DNA of 64,000 bases from Psychromonas sp. MB-3u-54 (lineage in GTDB: Bacteria; Pseudomonadota; Gammaproteobacteria; Enterobacterales; Psychromonadaceae): positions 1 through 64,000 of the forward strand of contig NZ_PJBP01000119.1 in the NCBI RefSeq assembly GCF_002836415.1. Direction: 5' to 3'. Position numbers and translations under genes: made by a program. Below, piece by piece: positions 57,161 through 64,000 of this stretch (position 1 is the stretch's first letter; the number at the start of each line of letters is the position of its first letter). The notes beneath the pieces are model-generated. The model was not told the origin of the DNA. It searched no databases and saw nothing but the letters and a program-made list of their open reading frames with translations.

Positions 57161-57641
57161 TTCTATTTTCATTTCTGCGGGTTACAACAGAGGCTAGCGA
57201 GAGAGTACACTCTCTTTTAGCCTCCGTTGATCGGATCCTGTTATTCCGCACATGGTAATCAGTTCCCTTCTATATTTTGTATCATGGCAGCCAATGCCCT
57301 TGCTTTGCCTTTTTTCCTGCCTCTAAATAGTTAACCTAATGAATAGAATTGGTTCAAAGTTATGAACTATCCTACAATTTCATATTTTTAATTCAGGTAT
57401 AATTGACACTCATTATTAAGTCCAATTGTGTTGTGAAATTGTTCAATTATACTCATTTACATAATATTGATATCTGTTTTTTTAAGTGCCGCTTCAGTCG
57501 CGCCGAGGTATAACGCTATTAGTTAGTAGCAAACTTCTAGTAGCAGCGAACTTCCACATATAAAAACAGATTCTCGGTTTAATAGGTTAAACGGAGGTTG
57601 AGTCATTCTAAATAAGCGGATAGCAGCGAGAGAGGTGTTTT
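57161..57641. other. intergenic region upstream of cobB
   Basis: About 480 bases with no recognised gene or repeat. A 133-codon minus-strand frame overlapping cobB is a shadow of the sirtuin gene. Confidence 0.4.
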
Positions 57642-58397
57642 TTGTCATTCCATCAATATAAAAAAATAGTCGTGTTAACCGGTGCCGGCGTATCCGCCGA
57701 ATCCGGTATTCAAACCTTTCGAGATACGGATGGCCTATGGGAAAACCACAAATTAGAGGATGTCGCAACCGTCGAGGGTTATCAAAAAGATCCGGAATTG
57801 GTACTTGATTTTTATAATCAACGTCGTCGAGATTTCTGTTCAGGGCATAAAAAACCCAATGCTGCTCATTTTGCCTTAGCAGAATTAGAGGAAAAGTTTG
57901 ATGGTGAATTTTTACTGGTAACACAAAATATTGATAATTTACATGAGCAGGCGGGCTCTAAAAATATTATTCATATGCACGGAGAACTATTAAAGTCTCG
58001 TTGCCCTACAAGCAATCAACTTGTTGAATGTTATAATGATATTTCAACCAGTGATTTTTGCCACTGTTGTCAATATCCATCGACATTACGGCCGCATATT
58101 GTTTGGTTTGGTGAAATGCCACTTGGTTTAGATATTATTTATCATCATTTATCACAAGCCGATCTGTTTATTGCTATCGGCACCTCCGGCACGGTTTATC
58201 CTGCCGCTGGATTTGTTGAAGAAGCTAAAAGTGTTGGTGCATTTTCCATTGAGTTAAATTTAGAAGCGAGTGAAATTCATAGTCACTTTGACCAGGTTAT
58301 TTGCGGTAAAGCCACAAGTGTCGTCCCTGATTTGGTTAACGCTATATTAGAGAGCCAACCTACTGAAGATACCGAGGCGAGCGCGAGTAAAGCGTAA
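57642..58397 (+). CDS. cobB: NAD-dependent protein deacylase (sirtuin CobB)
   Basis: 251 aa with a TTG start preceded by GAGAGGTG. Sirtuin motifs are [30 protein letters not shown], the catalytic [19 protein letters not shown] and [14 protein letters not shown] carries the Tyr and Arg (near 69-72) associated with desuccinylase activity in CobB. A CxxC pair (FCHCCQ) is part of the zinc site. It removes lysine acyl groups, controlling acetyl-CoA synthetase among others. Confidence 0.93.
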   Translation: MSFHQYKKIVVLTGAGVSAESGIQTFRDTDGLWENHKLEDVATVEGYQKDPELVLDFYNQRRRDFCSGHKKPNAAHFALAELEEKFDGEFLLVTQNIDNLHEQAGSKNIIHMHGELLKSRCPTSNQLVECYNDISTSDFCHCCQYPSTLRPHIVWFGEMPLGLDIIYHHLSQADLFIAIGTSGTVYPAAGFVEEAKSVGAFSIELNLEASEIHSHFDQVICGKATSVVPDLVNAILESQPTEDTEASASKA

Positions 58398-58431
58398 TAC
58401 TACTATGTCCTTTCGAGCGATTAACTGCGTT

Positions 58432-58483
58432 AATCACCCTTCTAGATGTTAAATGCAAGCATTTGACATCTAGAAGGGTGATT
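58432..58483. terminator. 25-bp-arm hairpin after cobB
   Basis: AATCACCCTTCTAGATGTT starts the left arm and its complement ends at 58483. The arms are 25 bp with one mismatch and a 2-base loop (AA within AAATGCAAGCATTT). TCCCTTTTTAAG follows. It is longer than usual terminators but is probably the cobB terminator. Confidence 0.65.
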
Positions 58484-58640
58484 CCCTTTTTAAGTGTTCG
58501 CCTGCGGGTATCTCCTCAGGGTGAAATGATAAACGAGACGCTGCGTTGTGTGATAATGCGTCAATTTAGAATAACTTAATGGTCTATCTTCTGCGTGTAT
58601 TTATTGTCTTGCTCATTCCCGCCGACTCCAGTCATTTCTT

Positions 58641-58670
58641 TATAGCCAATTGATTAATCAATTGGCTATA
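58641..58670. repeat. perfect 30-bp palindrome
   Basis: TATAGCCAATTGATT is followed immediately by its reverse complement. It has no loop, so it could form a cruciform or be an operator for a dimeric regulator. It lies 142 bases upstream of the 58813 gene. Confidence 0.85.
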
Positions 58671-58812
58671 CCGCGTCAATAAACTTGAAAAGCTAATGGA
58701 ACTCCCTACAATAGGGCGGCATTTATAGTTTATACCACAACAGTGACAGCTCCTTCCTCGCGCCGGGTATATACAATGAAAAACTTTATTTTATTTAGGA
58801 TAATTAGCTTGT

Positions 58813-59595
58813 ATGAGTGAAAAACATTTTATTTTAGGGGGTGATATTAAAAAGTCACTCAGCGAAGGTCATCGCTTCGATCTTAAATCTCTTTTTAAAG
58901 ATGCTTTTGTTCTCACCAAAAAGAACTTCCTGCCTCTGGCTGTTGCAAGTTTTGTGACTATTAGCCTGTTGGGCCTTGCGTACATCTATATTTTTGATTC
59001 TTTTAGCGACGCTGATCAGAGCACGCCAATGGTGCTTAATTATATTATTACTTTATTGATTGCACCGCCGCTATTAACAGCATTACAAATGATGGGCATT
59101 CATCACTCTGTCGGTTTGAAAACCAAAGCGAATGATCTTTTTAAATACTTTAATATTATCCTGAAACTATCAATGGCAGCCATGATGCTCAGTTTAATAT
59201 CCAATCTTGTCTCGCTGGGACTAACCCAACTATTTGGCAGCATTGGCTTACAGCTGTCTGTTGTTGCTCTGTTATATTTCAATATGGTTTTTTGCCTGGT
59301 GAATCCCCTGATTGCAGAAAAAAAATTAACGCCGGTTTTAGCCTTAACATTATCTTTTAAGATAGTTAATAAGAACTTACTGCAATTCTCTTTTATTTAT
59401 TTGTTATTAATAATCTTATTTTTTGTTGCCATTATTACTTCTGGCTTAGGTTTATTGTTCGTTGTTCCTTTTTATTTTAATATAATGGGTATTATTTACC
59501 GTCAAGTTTGTGGTGTGAGTGTGGTGGCAGTCGAAGGTCAACCGCCAGCAGAGAACGACAATGATAATGATCGTAGTTCCGGTTTTGATGCTTAA
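58813..59595 (+). CDS. polytopic membrane protein, unassigned family
   Basis: 260 aa. A cytoplasmic N-terminus (1-35, SLFKDAFVLTKKN) precedes about six membrane helices (40-62, 75-95, 115-135, 150-168, 190-215, 210-230) and an acidic polar tail (PPAENDNDNDRSSGFDA). The layout resembles YciC/DUF-type stress membrane proteins, but I cannot assign a family. It is followed at 43 bases by a DUF2987 gene, suggesting a co-transcribed pair. Confidence 0.6.
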   Translation: MSEKHFILGGDIKKSLSEGHRFDLKSLFKDAFVLTKKNFLPLAVASFVTISLLGLAYIYIFDSFSDADQSTPMVLNYIITLLIAPPLLTALQMMGIHHSVGLKTKANDLFKYFNIILKLSMAAMMLSLISNLVSLGLTQLFGSIGLQLSVVALLYFNMVFCLVNPLIAEKKLTPVLALTLSFKIVNKNLLQFSFIYLLLIILFFVAIITSGLGLLFVVPFYFNIMGIIYRQVCGVSVVAVEGQPPAENDNDNDRSSGFDA

Positions 59596-59638
59596 GTTTG
59601 CTCAACATAATAAATAAAAAATACAAAGGAAGATAATA

Positions 59639-60304
59639 ATGCGTTTGGGACTTTTTTTGGTTTTATTGCTAACAATGACGACAACAACCAGTAATGTTTT
59701 AGCCTCACCCTTAAAATTAAATTATTCGCTTTTTTTTGGTTATATAAAAACCATCTATAAGCTTGATTATGAATATGTAACAACGGCTTTTTATTTGCAG
59801 GATAAAGATTCCGGGCGGGCATGTTTAATCAAAAATGCACAGATAGTCGTAGATCAAAAACGTGAACCGATAACATTTACAGAGCAAGGGCAGTTATTAC
59901 CCTTTTATTCTGATCAGCATCGTAAAAATGGTGCTATGATTGAGGTCGAATTGTTAGCTGGGCAGGAAAATTATCAATGTGATTTACAAGTTACCCTGAT
60001 GGCCAAAGAGTTTGATTCCGCGCAATTATCAGATCCTAAACTTGCACTGATAAGCACACAACTTGAAGGCATCTTAAGAAAAAATGCCGGTATGATCGGC
60101 AAACATTTTTTACCCGTGTTTTCAGGTATCCGTGTGCAACTCAGTGAGCCTCTCAGTGAACAACATTTATCAGAGTTACCTCGGCAAGTGCTTTTTTCCG
60201 AAAATGGGGATCTATTAATATCAAATGCGTTATTGAATTCAGATTTGACAGACAGTAATGTCTTGATGAAAATTGACCGCATTACCCCTTGGATAACCCC
60301 ATAA
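59639..60304 (+). CDS. DUF2987 secreted protein
   Basis: 221 aa. Signal peptide (1-22, ending NVLAS), then PLKLNYSLFFGYIKTIYKLD, the DUF2987 start, and a conserved CLIKNAQIVVDQKREPI. The family is limited to marine gammaproteobacteria and its function is unknown. The gene begins 43 bases after the membrane protein, and the kinase-like gene begins 4 bases after its stop. Confidence 0.75.
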   Translation: MRLGLFLVLLLTMTTTTSNVLASPLKLNYSLFFGYIKTIYKLDYEYVTTAFYLQDKDSGRACLIKNAQIVVDQKREPITFTEQGQLLPFYSDQHRKNGAMIEVELLAGQENYQCDLQVTLMAKEFDSAQLSDPKLALISTQLEGILRKNAGMIGKHFLPVFSGIRVQLSEPLSEQHLSELPRQVLFSENGDLLISNALLNSDLTDSNVLMKIDRITPWITP

Positions 60305-60308
60305 TATT

Positions 60309-61202
60309 TTGTCCTTGTTAGTCTGTAAAAAATTAAGCAGCAAAGAGTTAAGCTGCAAAGAATTAATCTGCAAAACATTAACCAGTAAAGAATTAACCTG
60401 GATTAGTGCGCAACAGAGTGAGCCGCTCGTCGCTATCGAGCCGCTTTTACAGGCGCTGACCAATGCGGTTTTTTTGTTAACCTTAGCCAATAATAAAAAA
60501 CTTATTTTCAAACGCCTAAATCTGAGCGCCAGAGATATCGGTGACAGAAAGCGTGAGTTTAAGGTTGATAAGCTTGCCACTGTTGCAGGTTTGACACCTA
60601 AAGCGATTGCCTGCTGCAGGCGCTATAAATTACAGGAATATTTTTCAGGAAAAGAGTTAAGCTGTTTACCCATCAATAAAGAGCTTATTAATCTGCTCGC
60701 TTTACAGTTGAAAAAAATTCATCAACTGCCTGCACTGCATGCGCAACCACAAAGCTTGAGCCTTACCCTAAAGCAGCTTAAAAAAAGAATAAAGTCGGCT
60801 ATTGATGAAGCGCATTTTTCTGTTATCTTAAAGCGTGCGATCGTCTTAGATCAAGGCAGTGCTAAAAATGTGTTATGTCATGGTGATTTGTCTTTACATA
60901 ATCTGTTAATCAATAATCGGCAACAGGTGATGATTTTAGATTGGGAGTATGCCACGCTGGCGTGTCCCGCTTATGATTTAGCGTCCTGCATGTGCATCAA
61001 TAGCTTGGATAGCCTGCAGCAGGAAAGTTTAATTGCGGAGTATCATCATTTACACCAGACTAATATTTCGATTTCCTTATCAGCACTGCGCAAAGAATGC
61101 AGCTTGTATTTGTCTGTCTTTAGCTATCTTAATGCCTTATGGGAAAAGTGTTTTTTAGTCAATGAGATATCACAGGCAGAAGATAAAACCTCTGGTGCTT
61201 AA
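60309..61202 (+). CDS. aminoglycoside/choline-type phosphotransferase (ThiK-like)
   Basis: 297 aa with a TTG start only four bases after the previous stop; an exact start is uncertain as no clear ribosome site is seen. The kinase core has VLCHGDLSLHNLLI (catalytic loop) and MILDWEYATLACPAYDLAS (metal motif), the Brenner-type sequence of the APH/choline-kinase fold. Closest by feel to thiamine or choline kinases. Residues 8-31 are a five-residue repeat (KEL[S/I/T][C/S]) from a 15-nt tandem repeat, absent from homologues I know. Confidence 0.72.
   Translation: MSLLVCKKLSSKELSCKELICKTLTSKELTWISAQQSEPLVAIEPLLQALTNAVFLLTLANNKKLIFKRLNLSARDIGDRKREFKVDKLATVAGLTPKAIACCRRYKLQEYFSGKELSCLPINKELINLLALQLKKIHQLPALHAQPQSLSLTLKQLKKRIKSAIDEAHFSVILKRAIVLDQGSAKNVLCHGDLSLHNLLINNRQQVMILDWEYATLACPAYDLASCMCINSLDSLQQESLIAEYHHLHQTNISISLSALRKECSLYLSVFSYLNALWEKCFLVNEISQAEDKTSGA
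60327..60402 (+). repeat. 15-nt in-frame tandem repeat in the kinase 5' end
   Basis: Units of TTA(A/G)(G/C/T)C-type: AAAGAGTTAAGCTGC, AAAGAATTAATCTGC, AAAACATTAACCAGT and AAAGAATTAACCTGG follow one another. The multiple-of-three unit preserves frame, so copy-number changes alter length but not frame. Confidence 0.8.
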
Positions 61203-61410
61203 GTATGTCCCGTTTTTAAACCTCGTCATGAATCAATATGAATGGCCGCAAAGCAAATTACAAAAAATAACCACGCACACTTCATCAGACTGCGAAACGT
61301 TGTTTCGATTCTGCTAAATTGGTTTTTGTAACGATAATTATTATCTTTTTGTGACTCAGATGGCATAATAAATACCTTCCCTCTCAATAAATTATCTAAA
61401 GGCCTTAAAA

Positions 61411-62088
61411 TTGAAATTTACTAACAAAGAAGTTATCTTGTTTGATTTAGACGGTACCCTTATTGACAGCGCACCAGATTTGTCGTTAGCCGTTAACCAT
61501 ATGTTAAGTACACTGCAGCGACCTACTTTTGATCAAGAGGTGATTCGCTCCTGGGTGGGTAATGGCACACCAGTCCTGGTTAAAAGAGGTTTGTCAGGCC
61601 AAGCTACCGTGGATGAAAGTATTGATCCGGACTTAATTGAAAAATCATTACAACTGTTCTTCAACTTTTATAAAAACAACTTATGTATTGATACCAAACT
61701 TTATCCCAGCGTGCGTGCCTGTTTAAAAATATTAAAAGCCAAAGGTTACCGCTTAGTGATTGTCACCAATAAACCCTTTGAATTTATCGAGCCAATTTTA
61801 GAAGGGTTACAACTGATGGGATTGTTTGAAATGTTATTAGGGGGTGATAGTTTGGAAAAATGTAAACCCGATCCATTACCTTTATTACATGTTTGTGAAA
61901 AACTTTCCGTCACCGTTGAGCAGTGTTTGATGGTCGGAGATTCAAAAAATGATATTCTGGCTGCCAAGGCGGCGAAGATGGAATCTATCGGTTTAACCTA
62001 TGGTTATAATTATGGCGAAGATATTGGTCTGTATAACCCTGAGGTCGTTTTTGATGATTTTTCTGATATTGTAGCAACACTCAGTTAA
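61411..62088 (+). CDS. gph: phosphoglycolate phosphatase
   Basis: 225 aa with a TTG start and AAAGG upstream. HAD-superfamily motifs: FDLDGTLIDSAPDLS (nucleophile Asp), VIVTNKPFEFIEP near 112, CKPDPLPLLHVC near 150 and MVGDSKNDILAAKAA near 170. The NHMLSTLQRP and VGNGTPVLVKR segments match Gph, which removes 2-phosphoglycolate arising from DNA repair or photorespiration-like chemistry. A spelled-out alternative is a generic HAD phosphatase. Confidence 0.9.
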   Translation: MKFTNKEVILFDLDGTLIDSAPDLSLAVNHMLSTLQRPTFDQEVIRSWVGNGTPVLVKRGLSGQATVDESIDPDLIEKSLQLFFNFYKNNLCIDTKLYPSVRACLKILKAKGYRLVIVTNKPFEFIEPILEGLQLMGLFEMLLGGDSLEKCKPDPLPLLHVCEKLSVTVEQCLMVGDSKNDILAAKAAKMESIGLTYGYNYGEDIGLYNPEVVFDDFSDIVATLS

Positions 62089-62136
62089 GTGGTTTATTAG
62101 CAATAATAAGAATAAATTTTTACGGGTTTAAATAAA

Positions 62137-63600
62137 GTGGCAAGTCAAAGTAAACAAGCAGATAAGATTAATGTTGCAGTCGTTGGCGGTGGTATTGCAG
62201 GGGCAAGTATCGCGTTATATTTAAGTGAATTAGGGATAAATGTTTCCTTACTTGAAAAAGGAGATGATTTAGTCAATGGCCCTCCTATTTGCCATCTGCA
62301 TGCGGGTGGCAATTTCTACCGAGAAATTTCCGACCAGCAATGTTTGACGCTCCTTGCGCAATCCGTTGATCTGTTGCGTTTATATCCCTTTGCAGCAGAC
62401 TATCGACCAACCGTATTAGCGGTACCCCTACATGATGGTGGCACGGCGGAAGAGCTGATACCGCGTCTGCATACACTGCAGTTAGAGTACCAGCGTTTGA
62501 TTGACGAGGATCCTGCCAATAAAGTGCTCGGTGAAAGCCAGGATTATTTCCGTTTATTCGAACGCGAGGAGCTGGAAGCGCTGGCATTGCAAGAGCCCAG
62601 TCAAAATCCTCAGAGCTTAGAGCAGTGGATGATTCCCGTTGCCAAATATGTTGATTTGGATAAGCTTAAATTTCCGCTGATTCTGGTTCAAGAATTCGGT
62701 TTGAATATATTTCGTTTAGGAGCCGGTTGCACACTGTCTTTGCAGAAAAATCCGCATTGTCAATTACTCACCAACTGCGCAGTCACCAACATTATCGCTA
62801 GTGAGACTGGTCAATCCTGGTTGATAGACTACCAGCAGAAAGGGGCCAATAAACAGGCTGAATTTGATTATTTAATTAATGCAGCGGGTTTTAGAAGCGG
62901 TAAGATTGACGACATGTTAGGTTTTAAACGACAGCGGCTGGTAGAGTTTAAGGCCGCTTATGTTGCTCGCTGGTTAGATTCTGATTGTCTGTGGCCGGAA
63001 GTCATTTTTCATGGTAAACGTGGAACCCCTAATGGTATGGCGCAATTTACCCCTTATCCCGGCGGCTACTTTCAGCTGCATGGCATGACCGGTGATATTA
63101 CCCTGTTCGACGAGGGATTAGTCACCAGTAGTGAGCAAAGCGCACAACCAAAATTAGCCGAAAAATTTCTTAACAAAATCGACTATCAGTGGTCCGGACA
63201 GGAGATGGTTACCCGTACTGACCGTTCGATAAATCTTCTTGCCTCTTATATTCCAAGTTTTAAGTCTGCGAAAATAGGGGCTAAACCCTTATTTGGCGCA
63301 CAGCAAATACCCGGCGGAGATCCAACATTAAGAGCGGCAGATGTCTCTTTTGTCAATGAAAGATATGCACGTTGCGAAACGGTGAAAGCCTCCTCTGTTT
63401 TAACCTGTGCAGATGAGATTGTAAGGCAAATGGCATCTTGTCATTTAATCGATCCGAGCATTAAACCGACCCGTTTTTTCCCCGTCACTCAAGGCATTAG
63501 CGAGCAGGCAATCAATGAGCAAGCGGAAAAATTAGCGAAACAACGTGATTACCCGCTATCCTTAGCACATCTTAATGTTGCAAAAACTCCGTTGACCTAA
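62137..63600 (+). CDS. FAD-dependent oxidoreductase (DAO family)
   Basis: 487 aa with a GTG start. An FAD Rossmann motif (VAVVGGGIAGASIALYLSELG, cut here for length) lies at 13-32, and ADYLINAAGF near 247 is the second dinucleotide-fold motif of the D-amino-acid oxidase superfamily. The substrate-facing LHAGGNFYREIS near 55 is typical of this marine subgroup. The substrate is unknown. It begins 48 bases after gph. Confidence 0.78.
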   Translation: MASQSKQADKINVAVVGGGIAGASIALYLSELGINVSLLEKGDDLVNGPPICHLHAGGNFYREISDQQCLTLLAQSVDLLRLYPFAADYRPTVLAVPLHDGGTAEELIPRLHTLQLEYQRLIDEDPANKVLGESQDYFRLFEREELEALALQEPSQNPQSLEQWMIPVAKYVDLDKLKFPLILVQEFGLNIFRLGAGCTLSLQKNPHCQLLTNCAVTNIIASETGQSWLIDYQQKGANKQAEFDYLINAAGFRSGKIDDMLGFKRQRLVEFKAAYVARWLDSDCLWPEVIFHGKRGTPNGMAQFTPYPGGYFQLHGMTGDITLFDEGLVTSSEQSAQPKLAEKFLNKIDYQWSGQEMVTRTDRSINLLASYIPSFKSAKIGAKPLFGAQQIPGGDPTLRAADVSFVNERYARCETVKASSVLTCADEIVRQMASCHLIDPSIKPTRFFPVTQGISEQAINEQAEKLAKQRDYPLSLAHLNVAKTPLT

Positions 63601-63602
63601 GG

Positions 63603-63850
63603 GCATTCGAGCTTCGAGCTTCGAGCTTTCGAGCTTCGAGCTTTCGAGCTTCGAGCTTCGAGCTTTCCAGCTTTCGAGCTTTCGAGCTTTCCAGCTTTCG
63701 AGCTTTCGAGCTTTCCAGCTTTCGAGCTTTCGAGCTTTCGAGCTTTCGAGCTTTCGAGCTTTCGAGCTTTCGAGCTTTCGAGCTTTCGAGCTTTCGAGCT
63801 TTCGAGCTTTCGAGCTTTCCAGCTTTCCAGCTTTCCAGCTTTCCAGCTTT
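63603..63850. repeat. heptamer/octamer array of GAGCTT(T)C type
   Basis: Roughly 31 units: GAGCTTC (7 bp) near the left, then GAGCTTTC and CAGCTTTC (8 bp) further right. It is the complement of the 42.8-kb array family (AAGCTC). It starts two bases after the FAD oxidoreductase stop and ends four bases before the stop of the opposing gene. Confidence 0.92.
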
Positions 63851-63854
63851 TCAA

Positions 63855-64000
63855 TCAAAAACTGTGTTGGCCTATCATTGCCGGGCTTTGGTGACTACTG
63901 AATAAACGCGAGTGCAGACGCAGGGCATGATTGTCCGTAAGGCTCGATATATAATCAGCGATGACACGTTTTTCGCGGGAAATATCCCCCTGTTGCGCTT
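63855..64000 (-). CDS. dGTPase-like protein, C-terminal end (cut by window edge)
   Basis: 48 complete codons from the window edge to the stop at 63855. The reading EKRVIADYISSLTDNHAL followed by LHSRLF resembles the C-terminal DYIAGMTDR..LH.RLF segment of deoxyguanosinetriphosphate triphosphohydrolases. Most of the gene, including the HD motif, lies beyond the window. Confidence 0.68.
   Translation of the reverse strand, partial: AQQGDISREKRVIADYISSLTDNHALRLHSRLFSSHQSPAMIGQHSF

Larger units (their letters stand above)
58398..58812. other. intergenic region with two large palindromes
   Basis: About 410 bases. Two long inverted repeats (58432-58483 and 58641-58670) dominate it. No gene is visible. 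Confidence 0.5.

Noticed and set aside
57523-57924. 133-codon minus-strand frame
   Set aside because: Overlaps the N-terminal half of cobB in antisense and has no domain.
63562-63858. Minus-strand frames of 85-98 codons across the GAGCTTTC array
   Set aside because: ESSKARKL-type periodic peptides; artefacts of the simple repeat.

Overview
The window reads as chromosomal DNA of a marine, probably cold-adapted gammaproteobacterium close to Psychromonas. This is inferred from AT-rich codon use, the E. coli/Vibrio-like protein set, and synteny blocks such as suhB-trmJ-isc-pepB, gmhA-yafJ and pheST-ihfA. No rRNA, tRNA, CRISPR array or complete prophage was seen.

Layout. 1-5.2 kb: edge of a GAF-domain gene, then a two-gene unit (secreted TorT/RbsB-like binding protein plus a membrane diguanylate cyclase with a TorS-like sensor), then a decayed HUH (RAYT-type) transposase gene. 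5.2-8.7 kb: GNAT acetyltransferase and an SPFH/zinc-ribbon protein paired with a Tim44/TerB-like zinc-ribbon protein. 9.3-16.9 kb: SulP transporter, a six-copy tandem repeat, pfkA, UPF0149, an RluA-family synthase, xthA and suhB. 17.1-26 kb: a MITE-like element with an internal five-copy array, trmJ, and the full isc operon (iscRSUA-hscBA-fdx-iscX) with pepB; a second copy of the same element sits between hscB and hscA. 26-37.4 kb: DUF4382 lipoprotein, nagK, a LysE exporter with duplicated tail pieces, a PlpD-like patatin autotransporter with a 309-bp tail duplication, gmhA, yafJ, an AlkC/AlkD-like protein and a DAACS symporter. 37.4-45.1 kb: cueR-copA with a clear MerR-type promoter, dinB, a heptanucleotide repeat, marC and yjiH. 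45-50.7 kb: an accessory region with transposase and tyrosine-recombinase scars, followed by integron-type gene cassettes with at least five attC-like sites and no integrase (a CALIN). One cassette gene (MltR family) is split by a second MITE type. 50.7-64 kb: a DnaJ-domain membrane protein, GNAT, FAH-family hydrolase, pheS-pheT-ihfA, cobB, a three-gene envelope/kinase set, gph, an FAD oxidoreductase, another heptanucleotide array and the 3' end of a dGTPase-like gene.

Main unusual themes. (1) A roughly 72-74 bp repeat unit built of three small hairpins occurs nine times. Two of its stems change sequence between copies while staying paired, and its loops and tail are conserved. It lies alone, inside a RAYT pseudogene, and inside a MITE where it has amplified to five tandem copies. 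(2) A MITE is embedded in the otherwise canonical isc operon. (3) An integrase-less cassette cluster carries a MITE-interrupted gene. (4) Gene 3' ends have been partly duplicated at three loci (suhB, lysE-like, patatin). (5) Simple-sequence arrays of AAGCTC-type heptamers lie at two intergenic regions between convergent genes. All functional statements come from reading the sequence and from family knowledge; no database search was run.
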